Below, one piece after another: positions 21,886 through 34,885 of a stretch of 64,000 nt of DNA. The notes beneath the pieces are model-generated. The model did no database searches. It had not been told where the DNA came from and was given only the letters and a program-made list of their open reading frames with translations. Within the stretch, counting starts at the first letter, position 1. Every line of letters begins with the position of its first letter. Source of the stretch: Parasponia andersonii (Eukaryota; Streptophyta; Magnoliopsida; Rosales; Cannabaceae); the NCBI GenBank assembly GCA_002914805.1, contig JXTB01000064.1:921710-985709 (forward strand), read 5' to 3'. The translations under genes were made by a program, and so were the position numbers.

Positions 21886-24800
21886 ATGGCACCCTCAAGA
21901 ATGACAACTAGGAGTACACGTCCTGACACCGAAGGGAGCTCCCGAGAAGCACGACCAGGTCTGGAGCAAAAGCTAGACCAAATACTTGCCACCCTGGCAG
22001 AAATAAACTGGAAGGCAGAGATGGCCCACGAGGTCGTCCTGAGTTTAAAAGACGAAGTCGCAAAAGTGCGTAGAGATAATGCCTGCCTCGAAGAGCTGTT
22101 GGCGAGCGAAGCCAGGAGTGAGCGAAGGGAGGACTTTGATGAAGAGGTCCAACAAGAATCCAGGGGCTAACTGTCGATAGAAGTCCTCGCCCTATCCAGA
22201 TAGTAGATGCAGGGGGAGCGGCAGAGCCAGACAAGGCCTTTTCGGGCCGGAGCAGCATTGGACAGAAGGCACTAGGAAGGCCCAGTAGGTGCACTTCCCA
22301 ACTAGAAATAAGAGATGATGACAGAGCTAAGTAAGAGGCTCGGAGCCCATCATAGCCAGACCCCCGATGATCTGGCAGAACAGGCCGTGCGAGGAATCAA
22401 TCGGACGGCCTTCACAACCTCAAACTTCAGACCATTCGAGGGAAAGACTGACCCCCTCGATCACATATACTATTTCCAATAGAAGATGGCCTTGGAGACC
22501 AGGGACGAGGCTGTGACTTGCAAAGTCTTCTCCACCACCCTGGCAGGGGCGGCACCGCTGTGGTTCAGACAACTCCTGGAGAAGTCCATAAACGGGTCTG
22601 AAGACTTTTGCAAACTGTTCTTAAAGCACTATGTGGGCACTCGGAGGTAGCAGAAAACCATGCGAGACCTCGACCGGTTGGAGCAATCTGCGAGCGAGTC
22701 TCCCAGGGAATACTTGTCACGTTTCCTGGAGGCAATGTCCTCGGTGCACAACGCCGACTCAGTGCAAGCCGCGAGTTCGTTCGCCAGGAGCCTACAGCCA
22801 GGGTCGATACTGTTAGACCATCTGCTATTGAATTTGTCGTACGACATGGCAGATGTCTAGGCAAAGTCAGAGGGGGTATTTAGGATGATGAAAAGCCCGA
22901 GAAAGTGCCTAAGGCCTCTGCCGCAATAACAACGGCGCTAGCGCAAACCCCGATCCTGTAAGGAATAAAGAGGCCTACGTCGTCCCAAGGGCCATCTCCA
23001 AAGCAGGAAGCCCCAACTCAAGGCGATCAAGAGAGTGGTAAGAGAAGGAAGACGTTTAAGAATCCTCTGCCAAAATATGAGCTCAACACGCTGATTGAAA
23101 TGATCTACCTTCAGTACAAGGACATGGGCATTTTCAAAGACCCGTCCAAGTCCGGTGTTCCTGAGCATATGAAAAACAGGAGCAGGTACTGCCAATTTCA
23201 CAAAGATCACGGGCATGATACCGTCAACTGTTGCAGCCATTACGCACAGGTTATGATGACAATTCAAGCTAGAAAGTTGAAGTAGTACATAAAGACGGGC
23301 GGGAACCAGACCCGAGAAGGTAAAGCACACCCAAGTCTCTGGGTCAGGAGAATAAACTCTGAGGATAGTTCTAATGATCATAGGCAGACCGGAGCTGACT
23401 CAGGTCAGGAGGATAAGGAAAAGTACCGAAAGAGGACCGAGGAAGGGGTCAAGCACCTGAAGGGGATGGGTCATTCCGTGAACCATATGATAACGGAAGA
23501 AAGTTACGCCTCAGCAGCCCCCATCGCCTTCACCCAGTAAGACCTGACCACGGTGTGCCTGCCTCATAATGACTCGTTGGTGATTAAGCTACAGATTGGC
23601 TCCGCGTTGGTCGGGAGGGTCCTCATCGACGGCAGAAGTAGGGTCGATGTCTTGTTCCTTAGCACGTTCGAGAGTATGGGCCTAGATCTAAACTCGCTCA
23701 GGCCAACCTATCAGCCGCTGTTCGCCTTCAACGGCGCTAGGGTCAGCCCCTTAGGCGTCGTGACTCTGAAGGTCTGCATCACAGAAAGATGCCTGGATGT
23801 GGATTTCATCATCATCGACTGACAGTCTTCCTTCAACGTCATCATGGGGAGAGGGTGGATCCACGCCATGCATAGGGTCGCCTCCACCCTCCACCAGGTC
23901 TTGAGATGTCTATCAAAGGATGACACTTACACGATAGACGTTAAAGGGGACCAGGCCTCTGCGAAAAAATATTTTTCAATCACCCTGAGCGGGCCCGAAG
24001 CAAACACGAGTGCCTCGACGGGGGACAGATAGCAATCAAAGGACCGCCTGCCGGCGTACATGAAGCAGATCGAAGAGGAGTCTGACGGGCCAGAATCCAC
24101 GATTAAGGAGCTGGTAGCTGTCCCTTTGAAAGAGGCAGAGCTGGGGATAGTAGTCTTAATCGGGGCCCTGCTACCTTAGGAAGAAAAGAGCGAACTGTTG
24201 GGTTTCCTTAGGCAGAATGAAGATGTCTTCGTGTGGTCCCACGACGATATTCCCGAGATAGACCTTGCACATGCTTGCCATCGATTGAATACAGACCCCA
24301 ATTTCCCTCCAGTCAGACAGAGGCCCCGAAGGTTCGTGTCAAAGAAAAATAGGGCAATCAATAAAGATGTAGAGACGCTATTGGAGAACGGCCTGATCAC
24401 ATAATGTGTATACCCGTGCTAGGTCTCTAACCCGGTGGTGGTAAAGAAGAAAAACGGCGACGGTCGCACTTGTATAAACTTCACTAACCTAAAAAAGGCC
24501 TGTCCGAAGGACAGCTTCCCCTTGCTAAGGATTGACCAAATGGTCGATGCTACGGCTGGCTTTGACAAGATGAGCTTCTTAGATGCCTACTCTGGATACA
24601 AACAGATTCCTCTATACGAGGAAGACCAGATTCACATGGCGTTCATCATGGAGCAAGGGCTGTACTGTTATAGGCGCATGCCTTTCAGCTTGAAGAATGC
24701 AGGTGCGACCTACCAGAGGCTTATGAACAAAATATTCGTTGGGCTGCTTAGGAAGACGATGGAAGTTTACATCAACGACATGGTTGTAAAGAGCAAGGAG

Positions 24801-27332
24801 GCTTCGGACCATCTGGGACACCTGGATGAATGTTTCCAAATCCTGAGACGATACCCAATGCGTCTAAACCCTAAGAAGTGCACGTTTAGGGTGTCTTCCG
24901 GCCAGTTCCTGGGACACATCGTGAGCAGAAAGGGCATCGAGGCCAACTAGACCCAGTTCTCCTCTATCACAGACGAGAAAAGGCTCTCGATCGTTTGGGA
25001 GGTCTAGCGCCTAACCGGGAAGATAGCCACCCTCAGCCGTTTTGTCTCCAAGATGTCCGACCGATGCAAGCCCTTCTTCCAGTGCCTAAAGAAAAGCCTC
25101 ACGGTCGTCTGAAGGGAGGAACAGGATAGGGCACTGACAGAGCTCAAGCTGTACTTAAGTCATCCGCCTATCCTAGTTTCCCCAACAGAAGGGCAGCGCC
25201 TATATGCGTATTTGGCAGTGTCCGAAGTAGCGATCAGTGTCGTGCTATTCGTCGAGGAAGATGGCAAGCAGAAACCTGTGTTTTACATGAGCCGTATGCT
25301 CCTAGATGCCGAAATGCGATACAGTATGGCAGAGAGACCGGTCCTAGCTTTGGTCAATGCTAAGAAGAGACTCAGGCAATACTTCGAGGTACACCCGGTA
25401 ACGGTGTATACGAATTTCCTTATCCGGCAAATCTTGGCCAAGCCGGACCTGTTGGGACGACTAACCAAGTGGGCCATCGAGCTGGGGATATACGACATCA
25501 AATATCGGGCTCGAATAGTGAAGAAAGGGCAAGTCATGGCGGACTTCCTGGTGGAAATCTAGTCTTTCGATGAGCTGCATGACCCGCTTCAGACGTCCTC
25601 GCCTCACACCCCTTCAGCCTGGACCCTCTACACTGACGAATCCATGAACACCTCGTGGTCAGGTATCAGGATAGTCTTGCGGACCCTGGCAGGACTCAGG
25701 GTAGAGAAAACTTTGAGGCTTGGTTTCCCGGTGACGAACAATGAGGCGGAGTACGAGGCACTGCTGCAAGGCCTTGAATTGGCTCTGTACTTCGGAGTAG
25801 AGGACATCGTGGTAAAAACTGACCCACAGCTGATCGTGGGTCAGGTCAGGGGAGACTTTGAAGTAAAAGAGCCAAGAATACATAGGTACTTCTCCCGGGT
25901 AATGGGGGTGAAAGCCCATTTCAGCAGGTTTGATATCGGACAAATACCCAAGGAGATGGACCAAAAGGCCGATGAATTAGCTAAAAGCGCGTCGATCGGG
26001 GGACCGACCGAACTTACAAAGATTCTACCAGAGGGCGAAATTGCAAAAGGCCCATTGGAAGCCCCCGCGTGCCACGTATTTGCAGCCGACTCCAAGGATG
26101 AGGGCTGGATGAGACCCATCACCCAATATCTAGTGTCAGGAAACCTGCCCGTAGACCCCCAAAAAGCAAGGTCAATCAGACTGAAGGCTGCCTGGTATTC
26201 TATGGTGGCGGACCGACTGTATAAGAGATCAACGATGGGACCAATGCTGAGGTGCGTAGGCCCCATCGAGGTGTAAAAACTGATGGAGGAAATCCATGAA
26301 GGAGCATGTGGCAACCACTCTAGCAGGCACAGCCTGGCCTACAAGGCCTTGACTGCCAGGTACTTCTGGCCATACATGATGACCGATGCGGCTCAGTTTG
26401 TCAAGAAATGTGACAAGTGCCAGAGGTTTGCCCCTATGAAGTGCCAACCTGCAGAGGAACTCTATTCGAACATAACTCCTTGGCCTTTCGCTAAATTAGG
26501 TCTGGACATCGTCGGAGAACTCCCCAGAAGTCCAAGGGGAAAAAAGTATATCCTGCTGGCCTCTAACTATTTCACCAAATGGGTAGAAGCTGAACCCTAC
26601 GTAACCATCAACAAGGCAGACACGATTAACTTCATTTGGAAAAACATAATCTGTCGGGTACGGGATCCCGAGAGAGATACACGCCGATCATGGCACGCAG
26701 TTCCAGAATATGAAGTTAAAGGAGCTGTGTGAGTTGTATGATATAAGGCTCAGCTTCTCATCCATAAATTACCCTCAGGAGAACGGCCCAGTAGAAGCAA
26801 CGAACAAGGCTATATTCAGCAATATAAAAAAGAACTTGTAGGAGGCCAAAGGGGGTGGTTAGAAGAGCTACCAGCCATCATGTGGGTCAATCGAACCACA
26901 GAGTAGAGGTCATTGGGAAGAACACCATTCGCCATGGTCTACGGCTTGAAAGCTGTGATCCCGACAGAGATTGGCCTCCCGACCCTTCGCTTCAAAGTGG
27001 TGAGAGACGCCTCACTGAACGAGCAGCAGCTAAGACGCAACACAGACCTCCTAGAAGAAACAAGGAACATGGCCCTGGTCCACCTGGCCTCGTACCATCA
27101 GCAGGCCAGATCCTACTATGCAAAGAAGGTTAGCGCCCGTCAATTTAACGCCGGCGATTGGGTCTTGAAGGACAGAACTAGGAATTCCTCGAAGCTAGAC
27201 TCTAACTGAGTCGGGCCTTATAAGGTAATCAAGGTACTTGACAATGGTGCATATATCCTGAAAGAACTCAAGAACGGAAAGAGCCTACTAAACATATGGA
27301 ATGCCCAACACCAGAAGAAGTATTACGTGTGA
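21886..27332 (+). pseudogene. Tat-B gag-pol polyprotein, degenerate
   Basis: The gag ATG at 21886 begins MAPSRMTTRSTRPD. The retrotransposon gag core lies at about 22320-22860 and a zinc-knuckle-like CQFHKDHGHDTVNC at about 23190-23232. Protease (LIDGRSRVDVLF) is near 23625 with the usual second Gly of DGG/S changed. RT covers 24198-24950 with catalytic YIND (24768-24779) instead of YVDD. RNase H lies at 25140-25560, the second RNase H at about 25640-25990 and integrase at 26283-27200, with a CDKC finger, GLDIVGELP and PQENGPVEATN. The frame ends with TGA at 27330-27332. Many TAG/TAA/TGA codons and a frameshift near 26660 interrupt it. Confidence 0.9.
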
Positions 27333-27484
27333 GATGTGTGTAAATGCTGTAAGATATATATGAATGCTTGTATTATTAAACAACTTAATTCCAAAACAAG
27401 TGAGGGTTCCTGCTCTATGGATTTATGCTTTAGATTGCTATGTAAAAGGGTCTGCCCACAGTGCCAGACCCCGCGGGCCATTCG

Positions 27485-29620
27485 CACAAAAAATCGTACT
27501 GTAGGGATCACGTCGCTTGCCGACGACCTGAGAAAATGTACGAATAGGAAAGAGTTGTGCAACTAAAAACTTGCCAGCAGACCTCATAAAAATCGTACTG
27601 TAGGGATCACATCACTTGCCGATGACCCGAGAAAATGTACGAAGAGGAAAGAGCTGCGCAACCAAAAACTTGCTAGCAGACCTCATAAAGATCGTACTGC
27701 TAGAATCACGTCACTTGCCGACGACCCGAGAAAACGTACGAAGAGGAAAGAGTTGTGCAACCAAAAACTTGCCAGCAGATCTCATAAAATCGTACTGCAG
27801 GGATCACGTCGCTTGCCGATGACCCGAGAAAACATATGAAGAGGAAAGAGCTGTGCAACCAAAAACTTACCAGCAGACCTCATAAAAATCATACTGCGGG
27901 GATCACATCGCTTGTCGACGACCAGAAAAATGTACGAAGAGGAAAGAGCTGTGCAACCAAAAACTTACCAGCATACCTCATAAAGATCGTACTGCGGGGA
28001 TCATGTCGCTTGCCGATGATCTGAGAAAACATACAAAGAGGAAAGAGTTGTGCAACCAAAAACTTGCTAACAGACTTCATAAAGATCGTACTGTGGGGAT
28101 CACATTGCTTGCCGACGACCCGAAAAAACATACGAAGAGGAAAGAGCTGCGCAACCAAAAACTTGCCAGCAGACCTTATAAAGATCGTACTGCGAGGATC
28201 ACGTTGTTTGCCAACGACCCGAGAAAAAGTACGAAGAGGAAAGAGTTGTGCAACCAAACATTTGCCAGTAAACCTCATAAAAATCGTACTGCGAGGCTCA
28301 CGTTGCTTGGCAACGACCCGAGAAAATGTACGAAGAGGAAAGAGTTGTGCAACCAAAAACTTGCCATAACCTCATAAAAATCGTACTGCAGGGATTACGT
28401 TGCTTGCTGACGACCCGAGAAAACGTATAGAGAGGAAAGAGCTGTGCAACTAAAAACTTACCAGCAGATCTCATAAAATTCGTACTGTGGGGATCACTCG
28501 CTTACCGATGACCAGAGAAAATATACGAAGAGAAAAGAGCTACGCAACCAAAAACTTGCTAGCAGACCTCATAAAGATTGTACTGCGGGGATCACATCGC
28601 TTGCCGACGACCTGAGAAAATATACGAAGAGGAAAGAGCTGTGCAACCAAAAACTTGCCAGCAGACCTCATAAAGATCGTACTACGGGGATCACGTTGCT
28701 TGCCGACGACCCGAGAAAATGTACGAAGAGGAAAGAGCTGCACAAACAAATATTGCCAGTAGACCTTATAAAGATCGTACTGCGGGGATCACGTCGCTTG
28801 CCAACAACCTGAGAAAACGTATGAAGAGGAAAGAGCTGTGCAACAAAAAACTTGCCAGCAGACCTCATAAAAATCGTACTGCGGGGATCACGTCGCTTGC
28901 CGATGACCCGAGAAAATGTACGAAGAAGAAAGAGCTGTGCAGTAAAATGCTTGCCAGCAGACCTCATAAAAATCGTACTATGGGGATCACGTCACTCATC
29001 GACAACCTAAGAAAACGTGCGAAGAGGAAAGAACTGCGCAACCAAATACTTGCCAGCAAACTTATAAAGATCGTACTGCGGGGATCACGTCGCTTACCAA
29101 CGACCCGAGAAAATGTACGAAGAGAAAAGAGCTGTGCAACCAAAAACTTGCTAGCAGACCTCATAAAAATCATACTGCGGGGATCATGTCGCTTGCCGAT
29201 GACCCGAGAAAATGTACGAAGAAGAAAGAGCTGTGCAGTAAAATGCTTGCTAGCAGACCTCATAAAAATCGTACTATGGGGATCACGTCGCTCATGACAA
29301 CCCAAAAAAACGTACGAAGAGAAAAGAGCTATGCAACCAAAAACTTGCCAGCAGACCTCGAAAACAATCGTACTGCGGGGATCACATCACTCATTGACAA
29401 CCCGAGAAAATGTGCGAAAAAGAAAGAGCTATGCAACCAAAAACTTGCTAGCAAACCTCGAAAACAATCGTACTGCGGGGATCACGTCGCTTACCTACGA
29501 CCCGAGAAGATGTATGAAGGGATTGAGCTGCACAATAAAACATTTGCCAACGGGCCTTGCCAAGAATTACGCCACGGGGATCACATCGTTTGTCGACGAC
29601 CCAAGAGGACATACCTGCGG
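27485..29620 (+). repeat. 99-bp tandem array of Tat-B, about 21 units
   Basis: The word ATCGTACTRYRGGGATCAC recurs at 27493, 27592, 27691, 27789, 27986, 28085 and so on to about 29467, with a period of 98-99 bp. Each unit continues GACCCGAGAAAAYGTACGAA, GAGGAAAGAGCTGTGCAACC and AAAAACTTGCCAGCAGACCT. Units differ mostly by transitions. Because 99 is divisible by three, all six frames show long repetitive open frames that are not genes. The array lies between pol and the antisense gene. Confidence 0.95.
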
Positions 29621-29689
29621 GGTGGGGGAGATTTGAGCAATGAGACCCCCCAGAGAGCACTTAAGCTAGGTGTGAGCCAAAAGAAAAAA

Positions 29690-29880
29690 GGTTCAGGGTT
29701 TACCCGTTGGAAGCAGACCCTCCCCAGGGGGCACCTTAGCTACGCACAAGCCAAAGACAAACGGGACCAGGGTCTACCCATTGGAAGTAGACCCTCCCCA
29801 GAGAATGCCTTAGCTACGCATGGGCAGGAAGTGAACGGAACCAAGACCTACTCGTTGGAAGTAGGTCTGGGCAAGACTAA
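29690..29880 (+). repeat. Diverged 75-bp repeats of Tat-B
   Basis: About two units share CCGTTGGAAG/CCATTGGAAGTAGACCCTCC and a CCTTAGCTACGCA word with the five-unit array at 191-540 of Tat-A. Confidence 0.7.
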
Positions 29881-30542
29881 GCGTGAAAACAGAAATTACA
29901 ACCAAATTCTATTTATTATTGCTTAGATTACAAGATGCATGGTCGACACAGACGCAGACCCAGTGTCTCTATTTGTAAGGAGCAGGTCTCTGGCGGACTC
30001 GCAAGGACACATTGGAGTGGTAACGTCCTGTTTTCCCCCGAAAAGAGCCAAGCCCAGGCTTCCTCCTCTGAAGTGATGGGTCTAAACAGTTGTCGACCAA
30101 TCCTTAGAGCTGGTTCCTGGCGCGTTTCCATTTAGGGTCAGAGAAGTCCAGCCATACGTGCGAATCATATTCTGCTAAGATGAGTCATAACGGAAGTTAT
30201 ACCATCTCAAAGTCGGATGAGCCGGAACTCACGTCCCGATCTTCAGAGCTGACCTCGCCATTCATAGCATACGGAGAATTCGCTAGTAACTCCGTATAAT
30301 ATACAATTGGGCCAGACCCAGAAGCCGGCCAGATCGCCGAAAAAGGAATGGCATCGTATACGATGCCTGACCCTGACCACAGATGCAAGCAACAAAAATA
30401 ATATAATAATGAATATAATAGATAACATAGAATAAGTGTGAGAAGAATATGTCATTTTATTATTTAAACAGTTGCTTGCAACAGGGGTCAGCTCTACATG
30501 GAGTGGTCAGCACTTTACAAATATACAAAAGAGCAAGAGTCC
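29881..30542. other. Tat-B spacer downstream of the antisense gene
   Basis: No gene is recognised. The stretch matches 541-1221 of Tat-A in places. Confidence 0.45.
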
Positions 30543-33500
30543 CTAGTTACCTCCGGGGAGGGAAGTGACGCCGGCTTCGAAGCTTGGACCAGCTGCAACG
30601 GAATCGGAATCATCGCTGGACAAGACGACCGCACTTGACCCTCCGACCGTCAAGGTGCCCTCTCTAGGCTGATCCCCAGGGACCTCTGTAGCTTGTTCTG
30701 GCGGACCCGGAGCAGGAACAATCTCCTTGGCGACAGAAGCAAATGTAGAAGGCCCATCTTTATCTTTGTCGAGCATCTTCAATACATCAGCAGGGTACAC
30801 AATATTAATCTCGTCTCCTAACTGCTGTATGTAGTACCTGACAGAATAATGGTCCCTCTCGACACTTTTCTGCTCATCAAACTGGTCTAGCGTTACCACT
30901 TCTACATGATGTTCGAACTCCCTGTTCTCCCAACCAGACCTGTAGCTCTCCGCAGAAAGGACATCCACTGTCTCTGGTACCTTGTCTTCAGCTTCTCTAC
31001 ATTTGCCAGTTTATCCCTCAGCGTAGCTAGCCTCAGCTCTGCTTGCCAGTGCGATAAGTCGATCAAAAGATTGTTAATATCGGTAAGATCTTCGCCACAT
31101 TTGGGAGACAATTCGACATGAGCCTCCATCAGTTTTTTGTGATCCGAATAGAAATATCTGATTATCTCGTTGGACTGGTCGAGCCTACGCTGCAAGGAAT
31201 GGGCCTCAAGTTTGGCTTTCGCTTCGGCTTTTCTCACCTCCTTGGCCTCGTCGATGGCTCTGTTGCGAGCGATGAAAGCAAGACCCATCTCTACCCCCGC
31301 ATTCTACAGCTCCTGCTCCTTGACCTCGAGCTCGGCTTGGGTCAGCCTAGCAGCCTCAGTTTGGACCAACCTGGCGGTCTCTGCCTTGGCCAACGTGGTG
31401 ACCAGCTCCTCGCGCCTAACCCTTTTGACGCTCAAAGCATAGGCCACCACGCTGCTGACCCTAGCCTCGTCTAGGCTCCGGTACAAATCAAAATCCACCC
31501 TCAACGTGGCAAGGACGGCCTCGCTCCACTCGGCCATCATAGCACGGGCATTCAGCTGCCCGGTCAGCTCATTACCGCGAGAGGAGTAGAAGGACTAGAC
31601 GGTAGCTAGCTGCAAAGTGCGAGAAAGAGGAGTCAGTATTCAGAGAGGATGCTAAGAACCTGTTGCTTACCGTAAGACGAAACAAACCTGTACGATGCTG
31701 TGACTGGCCACGAGCTCTACATTCTCCGGGGGGAGCACCTCCAGCTCGGGCTCTGTAGCCGTACCATCTCCCTGGGCGTTGTTTGCATCTGAGGAATGTG
31801 ATTCTACTCTGTCGACTGCGAGGACACATTCAACCCACACCGGATGCACTCCAGTGCTTCTTTCAATGCCCCCAGAGTGGCAAAGGTGGTGGCGATGGAA
31901 AGTAAGGCATCGCTGGGCGTACCCTCGATAGAAGAAGCTGCAATAACCGCTACTGCGTCAGCAACTTCGACTACCACCTCCGCCGAATGAGTGCCCTGGT
32001 GTGATTTTTCGGTCTTATCTTGACTAACATCCTTAGACGCGCCGCTCCGCATGGATCTTCTCCTCCTCATGAGAGTCAAAGTAGCCCCGTTGTCATCGTT
32101 GTCAGAAGCAGGGGCAGTTATGCCTCTCTTCCCCTCCGGGCTCCTCTCCCCCTTAGACGAATCGAGTTCGCGATCCCGCTTCGTGGAGACCGAGGGAGTA
32201 TAAGATAGCCGAGACTTCAACCTCGGAGCCTCTCCGCTAAGCTCAGTGATCTCTCCACGGGAGCGGGCAGCACCGGACCCCATTCCCACCTTCGAGCCAA
32301 AGCTAGAGGCAGAAGAGGTCAATGTAGAAGGCTCACCAGGCAGGCTCGAAAGTGCCCCTTTGCCATGCACAACCTTTATGGCCGGCGCCTCCCGGATCAT
32401 GAGCCTGCCCGCCTCGGGAGTTGGCACTACCGGCATTTCATACCCAGTCACAAATAGACCCTCCAGGTCGTCGTCTGAGCCTGTTCTTGGGATAACAACT
32501 CCCGAGGCCTCGTCCTCTGAGGACACCACCGAACGCCGACCAGCGGGGACCTTAGAGCAAGCCTTGTGCACAGTGGCCTTCCCCTTGATCGGGGAGGGGT
32601 CTGCTGAAGGGCCTGCATCCAAACCTGCAAAGAACAAGTAACATGGTTAAAACGCAGTCATGACCTGACCGACGGAGCCCCAAGATACAAAAATAAACTC
32701 ACCCTTAGCCCTCTTAGGGCAGCGGCTTCCTCCCTACGGAACTTGTCACACTCCTCAGCAATGAGCTTCACTGCCTCTTCTAGCTCGTGACTGGTCGGTG
32801 CCACCAAGTCATTGTGACCCACTAGTTAGCTTGAGGCCGTGATCTGACGACCCACTATGGCGATATGACCCTGCTCATCATGGTGGAACAAGTTCAGGGC
32901 GGAGGTGTCAAGCTGGCTCCGAAGGTGCTTAGTGATGACCTACATGTCTAGCAGGAAGAGGAGATATGAGACCATCCTTGGTATCATGTTCATCACCTGG
33001 GGATTAGGACAACTTGGATGTGTTGGCAATCCCTGGATGACCCAAAGAGGATGATTCCCTCTAGCTCCTAGAGTCGACCCACTGACAGCCGAGGCTCGAA
33101 CCTGCTTTCCTCTGCAGAGGCTACGCAAGGCAAAATTTCATGAGTAAAAACGGACGAAATATACACGGATCCGAAATTTACAACTTAGTACTTACTTTGT
33201 AGAAAGAGGGAGGGGATTTGAAAACGCTTTCCATTCTCCTAGGGAGAGTACCACGCCCCTCCAATGGTGTATATCCTAAAATGAGAGTACTACTGCTTAT
33301 CCGACCTCGGCAAGCCCCAGAAGATGTGGCACTCTGGGAGTAGCTGAAGATAGAAAATAGGGTAAGAGCTCCTTTTGGGGATGAAGGTAAGCTTATAGGC
33401 GTAGAAAACCACTTCCAGATCGATATGCGTATAGAAGAGGACGGACAAGGCAGAAAGCCTCATCAGGATCATGACTCCATTAGCATTGAGCTACATCAGG

Positions 33501-33739
33501 TGAATCCCCATAAGGCTAAAGAACTGGTAGACCAAGGGAAGAAGAGGAAACCCCAGCCATTCTAGATGCCTCCTCTCCAGGACGATGGAACCTTCTGGAG
33601 CAGATGGATAAAGATACCAGTCTACCGGGCCGTCGACCCTCTCTAAAGTGACTCCGCCAGAGAAGCAGAGCTACTTCCTCAATGACCCTAATTCGGAATC
33701 CGCGACGGGGTAGAGTTTCTGACTCTGATTCAGAGCCGT
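30543..33739 (-). pseudogene. Antisense accessory gene of Tat-B, start codon lost
   Basis: Collinear with the minus-strand gene of Tat-A, including splice sites: donor CAAA|GTAAGT near 33195, donor AAGG|GTGAGT near 32702, acceptor TTTGCAG| near 32627, donor CAG|GTTTG near 31686 and acceptor TTTGCAG| near 31612. The expected ATG is ACG (33737-33739). Domain order is the same: a gypsy-type transposon-like N-terminus (HIFWGLPRSDKQ near 33300), a Ser/Asp-rich middle with two SSEDE-like acidic patches, a coiled coil (about 31560-30980) and an acidic C-terminus ending GGN at 30546. Several stops interrupt it. It keeps EVRKAEAKAK where Tat-A has a stop, so the two copies decayed separately. Confidence 0.78.
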
Positions 33740-34102
33740 CGTGTTAGGTGCGATCAAAGAAGATAAAAAGGTTCTGGAGAAAGAGAGATGTAGAAACCCT
33801 AAGATTTGAGAAAGTTGGAATACTTGGAGATTTTAGTAAAGTAAGAAATTAGCGTAAATGCGGCTTTTATAAAAGGAGAGCCGAAGAGTTTTTTTTCTAG
33901 AGGAGAGCAGGACAAGGAAGATGGAGGCATTAGAATTTCAAAAATTTGAAAAAATTGTGAAACGGGATGGCATGCCCCAACGTCTGCAATTGGAGAAAAG
34001 TGACGGTAGGGGAGCCACTTGTATCCCTCGAATTAGAGGACCGGAGAAACGATTTCTCCACTTGATGGATACGAATCCATCAAATAGGGAAATGAGGACA
34101 GT

Positions 34103-34885
34103 TGTGGGACCCGTTCCTAAATCATACACCACGTAGACGATTAAGTGGCAGAACCGGTCACAAGCGGGCACACTGTCCGACACGTATCCAGAGTGATCGA
34201 TTAAAGGCCACGCGAGTCGTACGTGGTACTGCATAGGCCCATAGACCGTCCGAAGCTAGGGCTGAACCCATCTCAGACCTTGGATGGATTCGACCCAGTC
34301 CGATTCTTACCTCGACAACTGGGGGTCGGGAGCCTCAAGGGTCTTTTGCCAAAATACTGTGGGAAGCAACTCACCGCTCTAGACCCAGACAGAGCATTTA
34401 ATGCGATCCTGGGTAGGTGTGTGCATTGGATGAGTCGTCTTAACAGAACGGTAGCTTGTCAAAATCTCACCCCCGATAGGCTGGAGTCGTAGGGGACGAC
34501 GGAAAATAGGCCGCGATAATGCAAGGAAGGTCACGGTAACCACGACCTGTGATTTCTGGAGTAAGTTATGATGAAAAAAGGTACTCGATCCTGGAATTGA
34601 GAGTCAAAAAACTCTCAGTTACGGGATTATACATATAAGTCTTGTTTCCTCCCAAAAGAAGGATATATCCGATATACAAAAAAAAATATTTACAAGAGAG
34701 AAAAACGAAATCCTTGTTGTTAAATCTCTGGGATAAATCACTGACTTAAGCATCAGAGAGTCTTTGCAGGTGGCCACCCTCGTCTCTCCGTCTCAGCTTG
34801 AAGCTAAAGACATTCCGGGATAATAAGGATACTTGGACCATTAGTGAATACCTCGTCAGCAGTTCAGAGACAAATGACGAACAGC
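34103..34885 (+). repeat. 3' LTR of Tat-B
   Basis: Starts TGTGGGACCCGTTCCTAAAT and aligns with the 5' LTR up to CTCGTCAGCAGTTCAGAGAC (about 34850-34871). After that the two diverge (CAACAACAACAGGCACC), so the exact end is uncertain. Confidence 0.85.

Larger units (their letters stand above)
20980..34885 (+). mobile_element. Complete but decayed Tat-lineage Ty3/Gypsy retrotransposon (Tat-B)
   Basis: About 13.9 kb: 5' LTR, primer-binding site, gag-pol with protease, RT, RNase H, a second RNase H and integrase, then the 99-bp array, the 75-bp repeats, an antisense gene and the 3' LTR. The second, archaeal-type RNase H before integrase (NNEAEYEALLQGL near 25740) marks the Tat group of plant Gypsy elements. 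The two LTRs look roughly 90% identical by eye, so the insertion is not recent. AACAC precedes the 5' LTR; no exact repeat was found at the right edge, whose position is approximate. Confidence 0.9.

Noticed and set aside
27485-29926. Long overlapping open frames on both strands with RKELCNQKLASRPHK-like repeats, and a CRISPR-like look
   Set aside because: The 99-bp period is divisible by three, so open frames arise automatically. Units are near-identical along their whole length with no unique spacers, and the array sits inside a plant retrotransposon.
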